From Isoetes taiwanensis (Eukaryota; Streptophyta; Lycopodiopsida; Isoetales; Isoetaceae), in the NCBI GenBank assembly GCA_021234155.1, contig JAJEKV010000085.1, positions 800,085-864,084 of the forward strand: a stretch of 64,000 bases of DNA, written 5' to 3'. Position numbers and translations under genes: made by a program. This document shows, in pieces, positions 54,311-64,000 of the stretch (positions are counted from its first letter, which is position 1; each line of letters starts with the position of its first letter). The notes under the pieces were generated by a model, which did not search any database, was not told the DNA's origin, and was given only the letters and a program-made list of their open reading frames with translations.

Positions 54311-56010
54311 TGCATTTTTAGGTAATGCGACATGCTTGAATTTATGAAATAATGCATGGATAGATATTACACGTGATTTAGAAATGGTTTTATGCATTGT
54401 GGGAAGTTCTATAAAGCTGAATTGTTTAAGATGACTTAGTAGATCTATTATCATGCCTTTGATATGTACATGACAGGTGAAGTTGAATGCTTTTATTATG
54501 ATTATTGCATACACAAGGAATTTTTTAATTTGGCACATAACATACTTACATGGATTAATGTATGTAGATGTAGTCGAATTTAAGCAGTGAGTCAAGGAAT
54601 TTGTTTTTGAATGGCTTATTATTGACATTAACATTTTTAGCATGCTGGTCTACTATAACAATTGTTGTAAACATAGGAAAGTAATAAGGAGAGTTTATTT
54701 TCAAGCTTTGTTATATGTTTTTGAATGGTTTTGGAATGTGGGATGGTACTTTTATGGAAGTATATTTTTGTCTACTGCCCCTATGCTTTTAGACTCTTGC
54801 TATTTTTTTATATTTCATTCTCACGTTTTACCATTTATTAAAAGAAAGAAAGAAAAAAAGAAGGAAGAAGAAGCAACATGTATGTGCCTATGATATCGCT
54901 AGGCTAGCCTATTATTTGCCAAAGGATCGTGTAGTCATGCACATTTGTCATAGAAAGATTTGATACATTGCATATCTCATACCTACTCTAGAGTCTATTA
55001 GGTAAACAAGATGAGGAGGATTGCAATTTTGCATGGTTCTCTATTGGAATTACATCAAATAGATTAAGGAAAATATATGGATCTCAAGTCCGACGATATA
55101 TGTTTAGCCATGTTTTATTTTATGTCAAAAAAATTCTATGTTATGTCATAGAGCTATCTTGGTCTCCAAATGACAAACACATAAACTTCAATTGTGTTGT
55201 TGCACGGGGGTGTTTGGTGCTATTTGTTTTTTCCTAACAAGATATCGGTTGGAAACCTAGTGCTTCATATTGATACACATTACTAAGTAGGGCCCTTGTA
55301 CCATATGCCAATTTTGAACCTCCCAAGTCAAAAGCTATGAATAATATTTTCAACAAACAATGTCGGTGTTGTAAACATATGTTCAATTCTCATTCGTCAT
55401 ATCCACCAAGAAAGCTTCTCTAGAGTCTACTTCAAGAATATAGAGCTAAGAATAGATAGAAAAAAACTATCTCCAGCTCATACTACAAAATTTCTATACC
55501 ATCCTGATTAGAAAGAACAGACAACTTGCATTCATCATAGTTGGAACTTCAAGTAACAATAGGAGTCCTTTTAGGATGGATTTGACCACCTTGACTTTTT
55601 TTTTTTTTATATTGCATCATTTTCTTCATTCCACCGAATTTGCCAGTAGAAAAGTACTAATCCTGGCAAGTGGGTCCATGATTCAACAACTATCCTCTTG
55701 GGCTGGGATAAGTATTTTGAATGTCATATATGCCAAAGACAATAGCGAATGGTATGAGCTTTTGTAGGGTTGTGTGTGTGGGTGTGGGTTTAAGGGTTGT
55801 GTGTTGGGGGAGGGGGTGATAGGGGACGACAAAATTTCTATATCTAATACCACTATTGCTTTTGCTGCATATTAAACAATAACAACAACTCATGGCATGG
55901 TGCTTTGCCAAAAAGTGAACAGAAACAAGTAACTTGATGCTTCCAAGTCCATATGCACAAGTAAATACTTAAAACACGAATTTGGCAAAGGTTTTCTACC
56001 ATGGATATTT
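54311..56010. other. no recognised feature
   Basis: AT-rich. Frames up to 125 codons (54643-54266, minus) overlap the satellite edge and are not credible genes. Confidence 0.5.
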
Positions 56011-56018
56011 CCTTTAAA

Positions 56019-56220
56019 GAATAGAATAGAATAGAATAGAATAGAATAGAATGATTTTTATCGTCCACAGAGACCAATCGGCCTTTGGGACCCAATGAAT
56101 ATCGAGTTAAGGGGAAGGGTTTTCAAAGGGAAAAGCAGTGGCGGTAATAAGAATGTTGTCAAACTCTACAAACATACATGCATACGAAAGATATATAATA
56201 TATACAAGTCCCTTGTTATT
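56019..56220 (-). mobile_element. LINE-B 3' end with (AATAG)n tail
   Basis: The minus-strand terminus GGTCCCAAAGGCCGATTGGT, CTCTGTGGACGATAAAAATC, is next to AATAG repeats (56019-56052). The 3' UTR with GAGTTTGACA reaches about 56165. Confidence 0.78.
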
Positions 56221-57475
56221 AAAGGGGTGATGAGGGTCGACCATTACTGTTCAACTAAGTGCAAAGTTGTTGTGGTCTCAAATGCTTCCTATACTAAATT
56301 TAAGATATTGTATGAAGCATTTGGATTGCTTATAGTATTAGATTCAAACACAGAGTTATAGTAGGCATTGAATGAATCTATGGTTCCAAATGTGCAACTA
56401 TTCTTTTCTCAAGCTATTAATGAAGAAGAGGGAAGAGACATCTTGCCATCGATAGCAATAATGTTCCATAACGGTTAAATGCTTATGATTATAAAACTTA
56501 CGCCTATATCGTCGAGAAGTAAATTTCTCTTATTAGTAGTGGTCATGGTTTTAAAATCAAAGCTGGAAATGTAACTTGATCGAACAATGAAACTTTTTCT
56601 TCCATAAATGGAATTCTTGAATTTGTTATTCATTTGAATCAAGAAAAGCAAGTCGTAATTATGTGAAATGCCGGACTTACTATGAATCGGTCGAAACTAG
56701 TTAATTTGTTACAAAAAGATAGGACTCATAGTTTCATCATAAAGATAGTTGAGAGGACATCTTTGAGAGATGGTATCATTTCTTACGGATAAGGAATCAA
56801 GCTTATTTAAGCTTCCTTGAGCCAATAGCCAAATGAAGTGGCCAATCTTGGGGGAACAATAAGAATTCCATGAAAAAGAACTTCAGGTTGTTCTTTAGAG
56901 CTGGGCCATTTAGTCATAGCCTTATTGCGAAAATCATTATTATTGAAAGTTCTATATACAGTATTAACTTTATATCTGTGTTTGCCATTTAAATACCATC
57001 ATGTCATGAACCTACATGAAAACAAGAAAAATACATAGAAAATATAAACAAATACTGGAAGAAATACGCCCGGATCGGCAAAAGAATTTGATATATCAAC
57101 GGGGAATCAAAGAGTACAATGGCCCAAAGGCAAACGGTCAGGATCGCGCCACTCCAATGGATGAGATCATGCCAAATGTTGTGCATGCATATAGGTTCTA
57201 GAATATTCTAGAACCTCTTATAAACAACTCCTCATATGAAAATGACATGAGGGAATGTTTTTAATAAATATTGGTAGCACATTTAGCAAAGGTGTGTGAT
57301 TTGCAACTGGAAGGTTTAAAGTTCAAATCTTGTCTTATGCAACTACCCTTTTGCATCCGTGTGACGACCATTGTTTGTACATACGAATATAATATTAGGT
57401 ATGATCTGAATATACATATGATCGTCACACCACCCCCTCTACGACGACAACGAGTTCACCGAAGCTAGGGCGGAA
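56221..57475. other. no recognised feature
   Basis: AT-rich. Short frames only. Confidence 0.5.
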
Positions 57476-57479
57476 TACT

Positions 57480-59705
57480 AAAATCGGCTTATGGGTAGCG
57501 TCGGTGAAACTTCGCAATTTTATCAGGAGCATTAGTCAGATTCTCGGCAGGCTCCCAGGTTCTATCACTTGGCGAGTAACCTTCCCAATCGAATCGACAA
57601 AGTAATACAATCGTCGATGAGGAAACTTGGAGTCCAGAATCTCTTGAACTTCGAACTCCTCATGATCATCAATTTCTATTGGTGGTGGCGGTGGAGGAAT
57701 GCAATCAAAAAAGTATTAAGCGTATTAGAGCTCCAATAAAGAAACATGAAATATTGGATGGAGCCAAAGCGACTAGAGGGAGCTCGATCCGAAATGCCAC
57801 ATTGTTGATCGAGCTATGATCCGATAAGGACCAAAGGCGGCGATAGTCAAGCTTGTTCTTGAGGGGCGGGTAGAGATCTCTACTAAGAAGCCGGAACAAA
57901 GGTCATCAGCGTGAAATTTAGGAGCTTCTGTCGATGCAAATTGGCATAATGCCGATAAGCGTTCTGTGCTTTCGATGGAGATGATTACGAAAATCGATTG
58001 AAGAGCACGGGTTTCTCAAGTCAAGACTTCGGCACTAGGATTGTGAGTCAGCGAAGCGACACTAAAGGGACCAATGAGGATGCTGATCGAGTTGAAGAAC
58101 CGCGGTTTGACTAGTGAAAGCATGTCTTGAGTGATTATAGGCAAACTTCGGCTAACGAGAAGATAATCGACCCAATTTTCCTGGCGATGGCGATAAAGCA
58201 CCTTAAATATTGCTCTAAAGTCTAATTAGTGCGCTCTACTTTACGGATGATGACCGGATGTTAGTGAGCGGTCGATATACAATAACTCAAAGGCGCTTCC
58301 AAAACATCACGACGAACTACGGTCTACGATCATCACGACGATAGTATCGGGCAAGGCGTGAAGTTTGACTACTTCACAAAGAAGAAGATCCGTTGTTCCC
58401 TCACGGTGGTGATGGTGATGTTGCAGGGGAATAAAATGAGCCATCTTAGAGAAATGTTCAACAACAACCATGATGGCATCGTAACCCAGAGAGTGGATGA
58501 CTCTAGAATAAAGTCTATAGAAATGCTCTTCCAAGGTCCATCAGTGCTTGGCGGGATTTGGAAAATCTCGGCGTCAATTTAGCGGCGCCGGATGGGCATC
58601 CCAATCTGTCGATCAATCTGGCGCCACGTAAGTGGAGGGGTGAAAGCAGAGAAGAACGTCGGCTGGAAGGATCGGAGGAGTGAAAGGGAAGAACAAGCGG
58701 CCAGGAGGAATCCGAGGAATGAAAGGGACTGAAAGGAATCTGAGTGGGAAGGAATTGATGGGCCGAAAATTGCAGGTAATTATGGGTCTCCTCAAAATTG
58801 GAGATATTAAAGTCTACCTGGCATATGGTGTAACTGTACACCACGGCACCAATTGTACCACACAGTGCCGGGTGGCAAAAATTTAATGTGTGTGTGCTTT
58901 ATTTAGTTTCTACACATCTAATATAAAGAGCTCAACCTTACTCCATGCCACCAATTGTTCCACACAGCACCACGTGGCAAAAATTTAATGTGTGTGTGCT
59001 TTACTTAGTTTCTACACATCTAATATAAAGAGTTCTTATGTATAATAAAAGAGTTGATAAATAATAATGTATAATAAAAGAATTGATAAATAATGTTAAT
59101 GTATAGGTGGCTGAACAAGGTCATAGAAGATGCCTTGGAACCTTAAATTTCGCCATGAGATGTCACGGGGATTGAATAAAAGCTTGATGAAGCGTCGAAG
59201 CCCGAGCCACCAATACTCTCGACAAATAAGTTCAAGAGCCTTGACTACTCCAAAGTATCCGGCCATAGGTGAATCATGGTAAGCACGGAGAACTTCGAAG
59301 CCTAGAAGCACCATCGGCACATACAAAAGCTCATCACGGAACGAGGGAATCCATTTTGAACCTCAAAACAATTATAATTTGATGCATTTCTTTGAGAAGA
59401 TGATGCGAGAACCATTGTGTGAGAATACATCTTGAGCCAATGGATCAGACGACAAAGCTGCTCAAGAGACTCCAACAAGGCCGTATCATGAGGCCTCTTT
59501 CCGTATCATGAGGCCTCTCGAATAAAGTGAGGGCCATAAGCTGGAATCGATCAGGCCCTAGAATAACCTGTGATTGCTGATCAAATGCAGGATCACCTAG
59601 CTTGGGCTCAAGGTAGGAGCGTCGAGACAAGGCATCAGGCTTCCCTTGGAGGGATCCGGGCCGGTACTTGATCCGCGAAATCAATGCGGGGATAGCACTT
59701 GTGTT
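57480..59705 (-). mobile_element. decayed chromodomain-bearing gypsy element (chromovirus)
   Basis: On minus the order is the RNase H tail, integrase finger, integrase core, carboxyl module, chromodomain. 59600-59700 reads RPGSLQGKPDALSRRSYLEP. 59326-59096 reads LRAYHDSPMAGYFGVVKALE. 58534-58307 reads YDAIMVVVEHFSKMAHFIP. 57899-57705 reads NKLDYRRL and VAFRIELP. 57690-57480 reads EEFEVQEILDSKFPHRRLYY, then, after a shift, the WEP box of a chromodomain. Stops and shifts throughout. About 0.5 kb of unrelated sequence (58575-59095) separates finger and core. Confidence 0.82.
58847..59045. repeat. 102-bp tandem duplication with ABRE/G-box-like core
   Basis: CACCAATTGT starts at 58847 and 58949, followed in each by GTGGCAAAAATTTAATGTGT and TACACATCTAATATAAAGAG. 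The second copy has CCACGTGGC. Sits within the interruption of the chromovirus. Confidence 0.85.
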
Positions 59706-59872
59706 GGGGTAGTCACCACTCACCACACTGGTCACCACTCACCACACTCGTCACCACTCACTCACTCTTTGGTCACCACTCACCACACTCGTCACCACAC
59801 ACCACTCACCACACTAGTCACCACTCACCACACACCACAGTCACCACTTACCACTCACCATACTCACCATTA
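59706..59872. repeat. GTCACCACTCACCACACT minisatellite
   Basis: About nine irregular units of TCACCACTCACCACAC-type sequence between the chromovirus and LTR B. Confidence 0.9.
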
Positions 59873-59935
59873 TTGAGGTGGTATAGGAGATTGTATACCA
59901 GGTATATGAAGGGAGATCACGCACATGCACGGCGT

Positions 59936-60492
59936 TGTTAATCACATGCGACTGTGTACGGTACTATTCATGCACACCTCGGACCGGACCAAGAACAAGG
60001 AGTCAAATCCGAGGTCACAGTCGGTCGTCAAAAGCCATGAGAAGACCCATGAGAAGATCACGCCCACAAGGCAGCCAAAGAAGAAGCGAGAATAGGCGGA
60101 TGGCGGCTTTGTGGGCGTCGGCGTGATTCGAGGCATTTCAAGAGGCACCGCCGACATTCCCTCTGAGGCCTCCTTGAGAATCGGACGCAGAGATCTGTCG
60201 AGTATCTATATTGGGCCCAAGGCCATTGTACTATATATATGAGTAGAGCTAGCATTGAAGGTTAGATGAGTTTTGGTTCTTGTCTCCATCATTTCTCTCC
60301 GATTGTGAGAGCTCATGTATTACGATTGATATTAAGAAGTTTTCTTCACACACTTGTGTTTTACATTTGTCTTTTGTTTCTCTTCCTTTGTTCTTTTGTA
60401 AATCCGCGTGACACGGCTCAGGATTCTCTGTTTGATCCAAGGGTCCTCCTGAGAGGGCTGTCTTGCGAGAGTTCGAACTCGGATCCCAAACA
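59936..60492 (+). repeat. LTR of gypsy copy B
   Basis: Plus-oriented relative of LTR A from TGTTAATCAC to about CCCAAACA, with the TATA core at 60231-60243 and TTTGATCCAAGGGTCCTC near 60430. Followed by gag sequence, so it is a 5' LTR. Its first about 30 bases differ from LTR A and C. Confidence 0.78.
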
Positions 60493-60870
60493 GCATGCGT
60501 CATTGCCGTGTAATACGATCTTTCTTTCTTCCTTCCTTCTTTCCACTATATGCGCTTTCGTGCTTTCCTCGAAGACATTCTTTGCCAAACGGCGGCTCGT
60601 TTGGGCGTCATCAACGTCATGAGGCTGTTAGGGATATGTATGACAATGCTTACAATGCTTATGACATTGAGGGAGGTGGTTAATGCGCTCGAGCTCAGTC
60701 GGCACCTCTTACCCTCAAGGGCTCATTCTCGACCAGGGTCTCCTCTTGTGTGTCGGCATTGTTCTCAACCTCAGTCGCCACATCATACCCCTGTTCAGCC
60801 CACGCCTCATTATTTCCAGACTCCAGAAAGCACCTACATTACCATACCTTCAGACCACACCCCTCTGCGA
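60493..60870 (+). pseudogene. gag amino end of copy B, truncated
   Basis: 60600-60850 reads RAHSRPGSPLVCRHCSQPQS, then HHTPVQPTPHYFQTPESTY, nearly identical to the gag start of copy A. Homology stops at about 60855. Leader and coding are in different frames, so no functional product. Confidence 0.8.
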
Positions 60871-61470
60871 AATGATAAATGGGGAATGTACATCGTGAAT
60901 GTTATATATAGTTTCTTGATGAAGTGGCATATGAAAATGAGTAGGATATGATACAATATGATACATTCAAAGAATGACTAAGTTGAGAGAGGCATAAAGA
61001 GGTGCTGAGGTTAAAAGTAATTTTGATTGAGTACCCACTATGAGGTGCAATCAACTTGAGTTGTTATAGGACTACCAATTATTCATTCCACCTATACCAT
61101 ACAATAAATCAATTATTTTACCATATCCACGTGGCAATAAATAACCATGCCATATCCTTTAATTAAAATGGGCATCATAGAACTAGCCCCCAAACTTGTC
61201 ATGATTATAAAGTGATATTACCAAACCGTTACTAGTTTTAATATATTATTATAGTATGCATGAAACTATCACATAAACCATCACTAGTTTCAACAAGCCA
61301 TTGTAATCATTAAAAACCAACATAAATAAACATGTAACAAACAAGTATCGTTTTCAACAAACCACTATGACATGTGGTTTCTTCTATCAAATAAATTTGT
61401 GTATCAAAAACTACATACATCATGGTTTCTGTATGAATTAAGACTAGTTATATATAGCAGGAGCCTTGTA
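60871..61470. other. no recognised feature
   Basis: AT-rich filler between copy B and the RNase H fragment. Confidence 0.5.
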
Positions 61471-61479
61471 TTTGCTCTT

Positions 61480-61745
61480 GGGGGATCCTGTCACAGAAGG
61501 AGGATGACCATGAATTGGATCCAATCGCCTATCACTTACGAAAATTTCAAGCTGCTGAAATCAACTATCCCATTTATGGCAAGGAGTTGTTGGCAATAGT
61601 GGATTCTTTCGAAGAGTGGAGACGTTTCCTAGAGGGATCTCCTTATAACATCACAGTCTATACAGATCATCAAAATCTAGAAAATTTTCAGTCTGCTCGC
61701 TCAATCATCGTCAGGCCCGGTAGCATACTCAAGTTGTTAGAGCCT
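61480..61745 (+). pseudogene. chromovirus RNase H fragment
   Basis: Reads LDPIAYHLRKFQAAEINYPI, then YGKELLAIVDSFEEWRRFLE and TVYTDHQNLENFQSARS. These are the RNase H domain motifs (Glu of KELLA, Asp of YTDH) of chromodomain-type gypsy elements. Opposite orientation to the remnant at 57.5-59.7 kb. Only about 85 residues; a fragment. Confidence 0.85.
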
Positions 61746-61965
61746 GAACTCTAACCTTGCAAGAAGGATGAAAAACCCAACAATCCAAGCTCAATCTATC
61801 AAATCAAAGCAATGCACAAGACAAAAGAATCATCATCTCCATAGCTAGATCAAGCAAAATCCTCCCCTCAATACAGTCTCCCTCTGTTCTTTTCTCTCGC
61901 TTTCGAGATAATCCGATTGGTGATGATCCATCCACAATGCATTTCGTGCAAATATCTTGCACGCA
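61746..61965. other. flank of LTR C
   Basis: Nothing recognised. It separates the RNase H fragment from LTR C. Confidence 0.5.
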
Positions 61966-62530
61966 TGTTTGGGGTGCAGGTTAGGGAACTCTGCAAAGCG
62001 ACCCTCTGTGAGGACCCTTGGATCAAGCAGGGAGAATTCGGGAGGCTGTGTCCTTGGGATTTGCAAAAGAACAAAGGAAGAGAAAACAAAAAGACAACAG
62101 AAACACAAGTGTGTGAAGAAAATTTCTTGATATCAATCAGAATACATGAGCTCTCACAATCGGGAGAGAAATGATGGAGACAAGAACCAAAACTCATCTA
62201 ACCTTCGAATGCTAGCTCTACTCATATATATAGTACAATGGCCTTGGGCCCAATATAGATACTCGGCCCGGTTTAGGTGCCGACTCACGAAGGAGGCCTG
62301 ATTTTGTAGGAATCTTTGGTGGTGCCTCTTGAAATGCACGGAATCTGTGGCGCCCTACAGGCCGTCATCTGTCTATTCTCGGCTTCTTCTTTGGCTGCCT
62401 TGTGGGCGTGACCTTCTGCGTGGTCTTTTGCGGGGCTTTTGACGACTGACCAGGACCTGGATTTGACTCCTTGTTCTTGGTCTGGTCCGAGGTGTGCATG
62501 AATAGTCTGTACCAGGTCGGCACCTAATCA
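61966..62530 (-). repeat. 3' LTR of gypsy copy C
   Basis: The minus-strand block TGATTAGGTGCC (62530) to CCCCAAACA (61966) aligns with LTR A and B and has the TATA core at 62221-62232. The internal part of copy C lies on its 5' side, so this is a 3' LTR. Confidence 0.8.
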
Positions 62531-62617
62531 TGTCAAGCCGGCAGGCTAAAAAAGTTTGTCAATTTTGGCGTTGACCACGATCCGGTGATTGGGGTTGAGC
62601 ACATCTTGTCGTCGTTG

Positions 62618-63649
62618 CTAGATTGGACGGGCATCAGGTTTGGTAGGAATGGTGAGTTCCCCCAATTCTTTTTTGATACCTCGAAGGTCTTTATAGCTCC
62701 ATGCAAAAATATGTTTGAATTTTTTGAACAGCGTGACGGCGCGTGCTTTATAGGTTGGTGGAAGATGGGCAGCTAGTCGGACAGGTTGATTGTTGCCAAT
62801 GTCCACGATTTCGACCTCAGGAGTCTGAATGTGTGGAACAACCTCCGTGTCCTGAACAACATGAGCAGGAGGTTGAAGCATGACATGAGGTGCAGCGTTT
62901 TGAGTGGTGAAGAAAAGAGGCTGCTGAGCATCATCAAGCAAAGGTTGCTTCATGACGGCGTGAACATCGACAGTCTCAGGAGAAAGTTCCGTGTCCGAAA
63001 AATGGTCAAGACGTTGAATTCGGTTGCAAGGAGCCAAGTAAGGGTCAAGCAGAGCAGCCACAGCCTGGTCTTGATCAAGAGTCATCTCACCCCAAGGATC
63101 AGCATACTCACGGTAGGATGAGAGAGACAGACTCGCGGGTGGAGCCTGAACATGATAGATGTTTTGGGCTTCTTCAGAATCAGTGTCTGAGATCGAAGGT
63201 TCGGCATTCTCAACAGAGATCAATTTGCCAGTTTCCAAATTCATAGTTGCATTGAGATGTCCATCAGTAATGACAAGTTGGTCCGTGGCCCAGTAATGAA
63301 TACTTTTAGCTTGACGGAGAAAAGATCGTCCAACCAGCATTTCATAGTCACCTGGATCTTCACCAGCTTTCCAAACCCCAAATTCCAAAGGGAATTTGAG
63401 ATCACCAATGCTAATGTGAAGGAGAGGAGTGACGCCTTGAGGGCGCGTGATATGGCCATTGGCCAACTTGATATCATAGGGGGCACGGTAAAGTTGCTTG
63501 ATGCCCAATTGCTTTCTGAGCTTATCAGTAATAAGATTGACAGCACTGCCTCCGTCAATTTGAACATGATTGATGTGCTGATTGCCCACCGTGGCATGCA
63601 CCGTGGGTGTTGATGTAGCCAGCTCCGACGAGAATAGTAGGAAGGGCAA
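62618..63649 (-). CDS. protease, linker and RT amino end of copy C, 343 aa
   Basis: Protease motif NHVQIDGGSAVNLITDKLRK has its putative catalytic Asp at residue 32. The flap and linker follow (PLEFGVWKAGEDPGDYEMLV), then a Pro-rich linker, then FAWSYKDLRGIKKELGELTI and PDARPI, closing at TAG 62618-62620. The frame is intact where copy A is broken (5.4-5.9 kb). After the stop the frame continues QRRQDVLNPN for about 30 codons to the LTR. The first residues upstream of TSTPTVHATV derive from a frameshift; the natural gag frame lies at 63848-63555 and 63981-63660. Confidence 0.82.
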   Translation of the reverse strand: MPFLLFSSELATSTPTVHATVGNQHINHVQIDGGSAVNLITDKLRKQLGIKQLYRAPYDIKLANGHITRPQGVTPLLHISIGDLKFPLEFGVWKAGEDPGDYEMLVGRSFLRQAKSIHYWATDQLVITDGHLNATMNLETGKLISVENAEPSISDTDSEEAQNIYHVQAPPASLSLSSYREYADPWGEMTLDQDQAVAALLDPYLAPCNRIQRLDHFSDTELSPETVDVHAVMKQPLLDDAQQPLFFTTQNAAPHVMLQPPAHVVQDTEVVPHIQTPEVEIVDIGNNQPVRLAAHLPPTYKARAVTLFKKFKHIFAWSYKDLRGIKKELGELTIPTKPDARPI

Positions 63650-64000
63650 CCGGTCTTTGAGAAGCGGGACAAAGTTTCAAAATGATGGCAAGGCTCAAGC
63701 GAATCTTGATTTTTGCAAGTTCTTCTTGAAGTTCCAAAGGAACATAAGGAAATAGAAACCTCTTTGAAGCTCCACCCTGGAGCAATATGAGGATACTGCG
63801 GCGTGGGCACGTAGATGATGATGGTGCCTCCCTGACTCTTGAGCTCACGGTTGTTGCATGAACATTTGGAAGAGTGCGGCCTTTGACTGCATAAGTTTGA
63901 GAATACTACATCGACCTTGGGCATGGCGTGAGGCATGAGTTTATCAAGTCGGGGCGAAGTGGACCTTTTTGTCATCGTCATGAGGAATGGTGTCGGCAGC
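63650..64000 (-). pseudogene. gag carboxyl part of copy C, frameshifted
   Basis: VPLELQEELAKIKIRLSLAI (63848-63555 frame) matches the region before protease in copy A, and DKLMPHAMPKV (63981 frame) matches its counterpart. At least two shifts. Runs off the window. Confidence 0.7.

Larger units (their letters stand above)
62531..64000 (-). mobile_element. gypsy copy C, internal region fused to LTR after pol deletion
   Basis: The minus strand holds the gag end, protease, linker and the first residues of RT, and then passes directly into LTR C at 62530. RT, RNase H, integrase and any ORF3 are missing. The gag part continues beyond the right edge. Confidence 0.85.

Noticed and set aside
54266-54643. 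125-codon minus frame
   Set aside because: Overlaps the satellite edge; the His/Lys/Ile-rich content comes from AT-rich sequence.
56095-56361. 88-codon plus frame
   Set aside because: Lies antisense over a LINE-B 3' UTR and has no domain.
59646-59941. His/Ser/Thr-rich frames
   Set aside because: Readings of the CACCACTCACCACA minisatellite.

Overview
The window is repeat-rich nuclear DNA of a land plant with a large genome. The evidence is the mix of plant-type Ty3/gypsy LTR retrotransposons, L1-like LINEs, tRNA-headed short repeats and small inverted-repeat (MITE-type) elements. There are also degraded fragments that resemble plant host genes: a CYP51 sterol 14-demethylase, a TIME FOR COFFEE-like protein and a BIR-type receptor-like kinase. 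I see no intact, confidently recognised host gene, no rRNA and no bona fide tRNA gene. A non-angiosperm vascular plant such as a fern or gymnosperm is possible, but I cannot name the organism from sequence alone.

Layout. 1-9,300 (minus) is Ty3/gypsy copy A. It has a 5' LTR, a broken gag, a zinc-knuckle/protease ORF, a pol ORF that has lost the reverse transcriptase palm in frame but keeps RNase H and integrase, and a long third ORF running off the left edge. A small antisense ORF with its own TATA box lies between pol and the third ORF. 9,301-13,930 is mostly anonymous. 13,830-14,757 (minus) holds an unknown protein-coding candidate. 14,640-22,815 (plus) is a nearly full-length but decayed L1-like LINE (family A), hit by a 1.4-kb insertion in ORF1 and a 292-bp MITE in ORF2. 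22,815-25,595 is a tandem pair of composite units made of a roughly 10-bp periodic satellite, a tRNA-like head and a GCCGTAGGATC-rich tail.

27.1-32.5 kb carries two more LINE-A copies on minus, one with a 15-bp target duplication and a paralogous empty site nearby. 33.9-42.4 kb mixes short GC-rich hairpin repeats, host-gene fragments and a 762-bp element with long terminal inverted repeats. 44.4-47.2, 51.2-52.0 and 56.0-56.2 kb hold pieces of a second LINE family (B), whose 3' ends finish in different microsatellites. 49.6-50.2 kb is a kinase pseudogene. 52.2-54.3 kb is a 2-kb block of the same roughly 10-bp satellite. 57.5-59.7 kb is a decayed chromodomain-bearing gypsy element. 59.9-64.0 kb holds two more relatives of copy A: B (plus, LTR and gag start) and C (minus, LTR fused to the protease/RT amino end).

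The elements are nested and mutually disrupting. The observations I rate highest are: a perfect run of eight heat-shock-element half-sites inside the satellite; the same in-frame amber codon at the Gag-Pro/RT junction in gypsy copies A and C; the in-frame loss of the polymerase core with retained integrase; the long third ORF and antisense ORF of copy A; and LINE-B 3' ends that share a palindromic terminus but carry different microsatellite tails.
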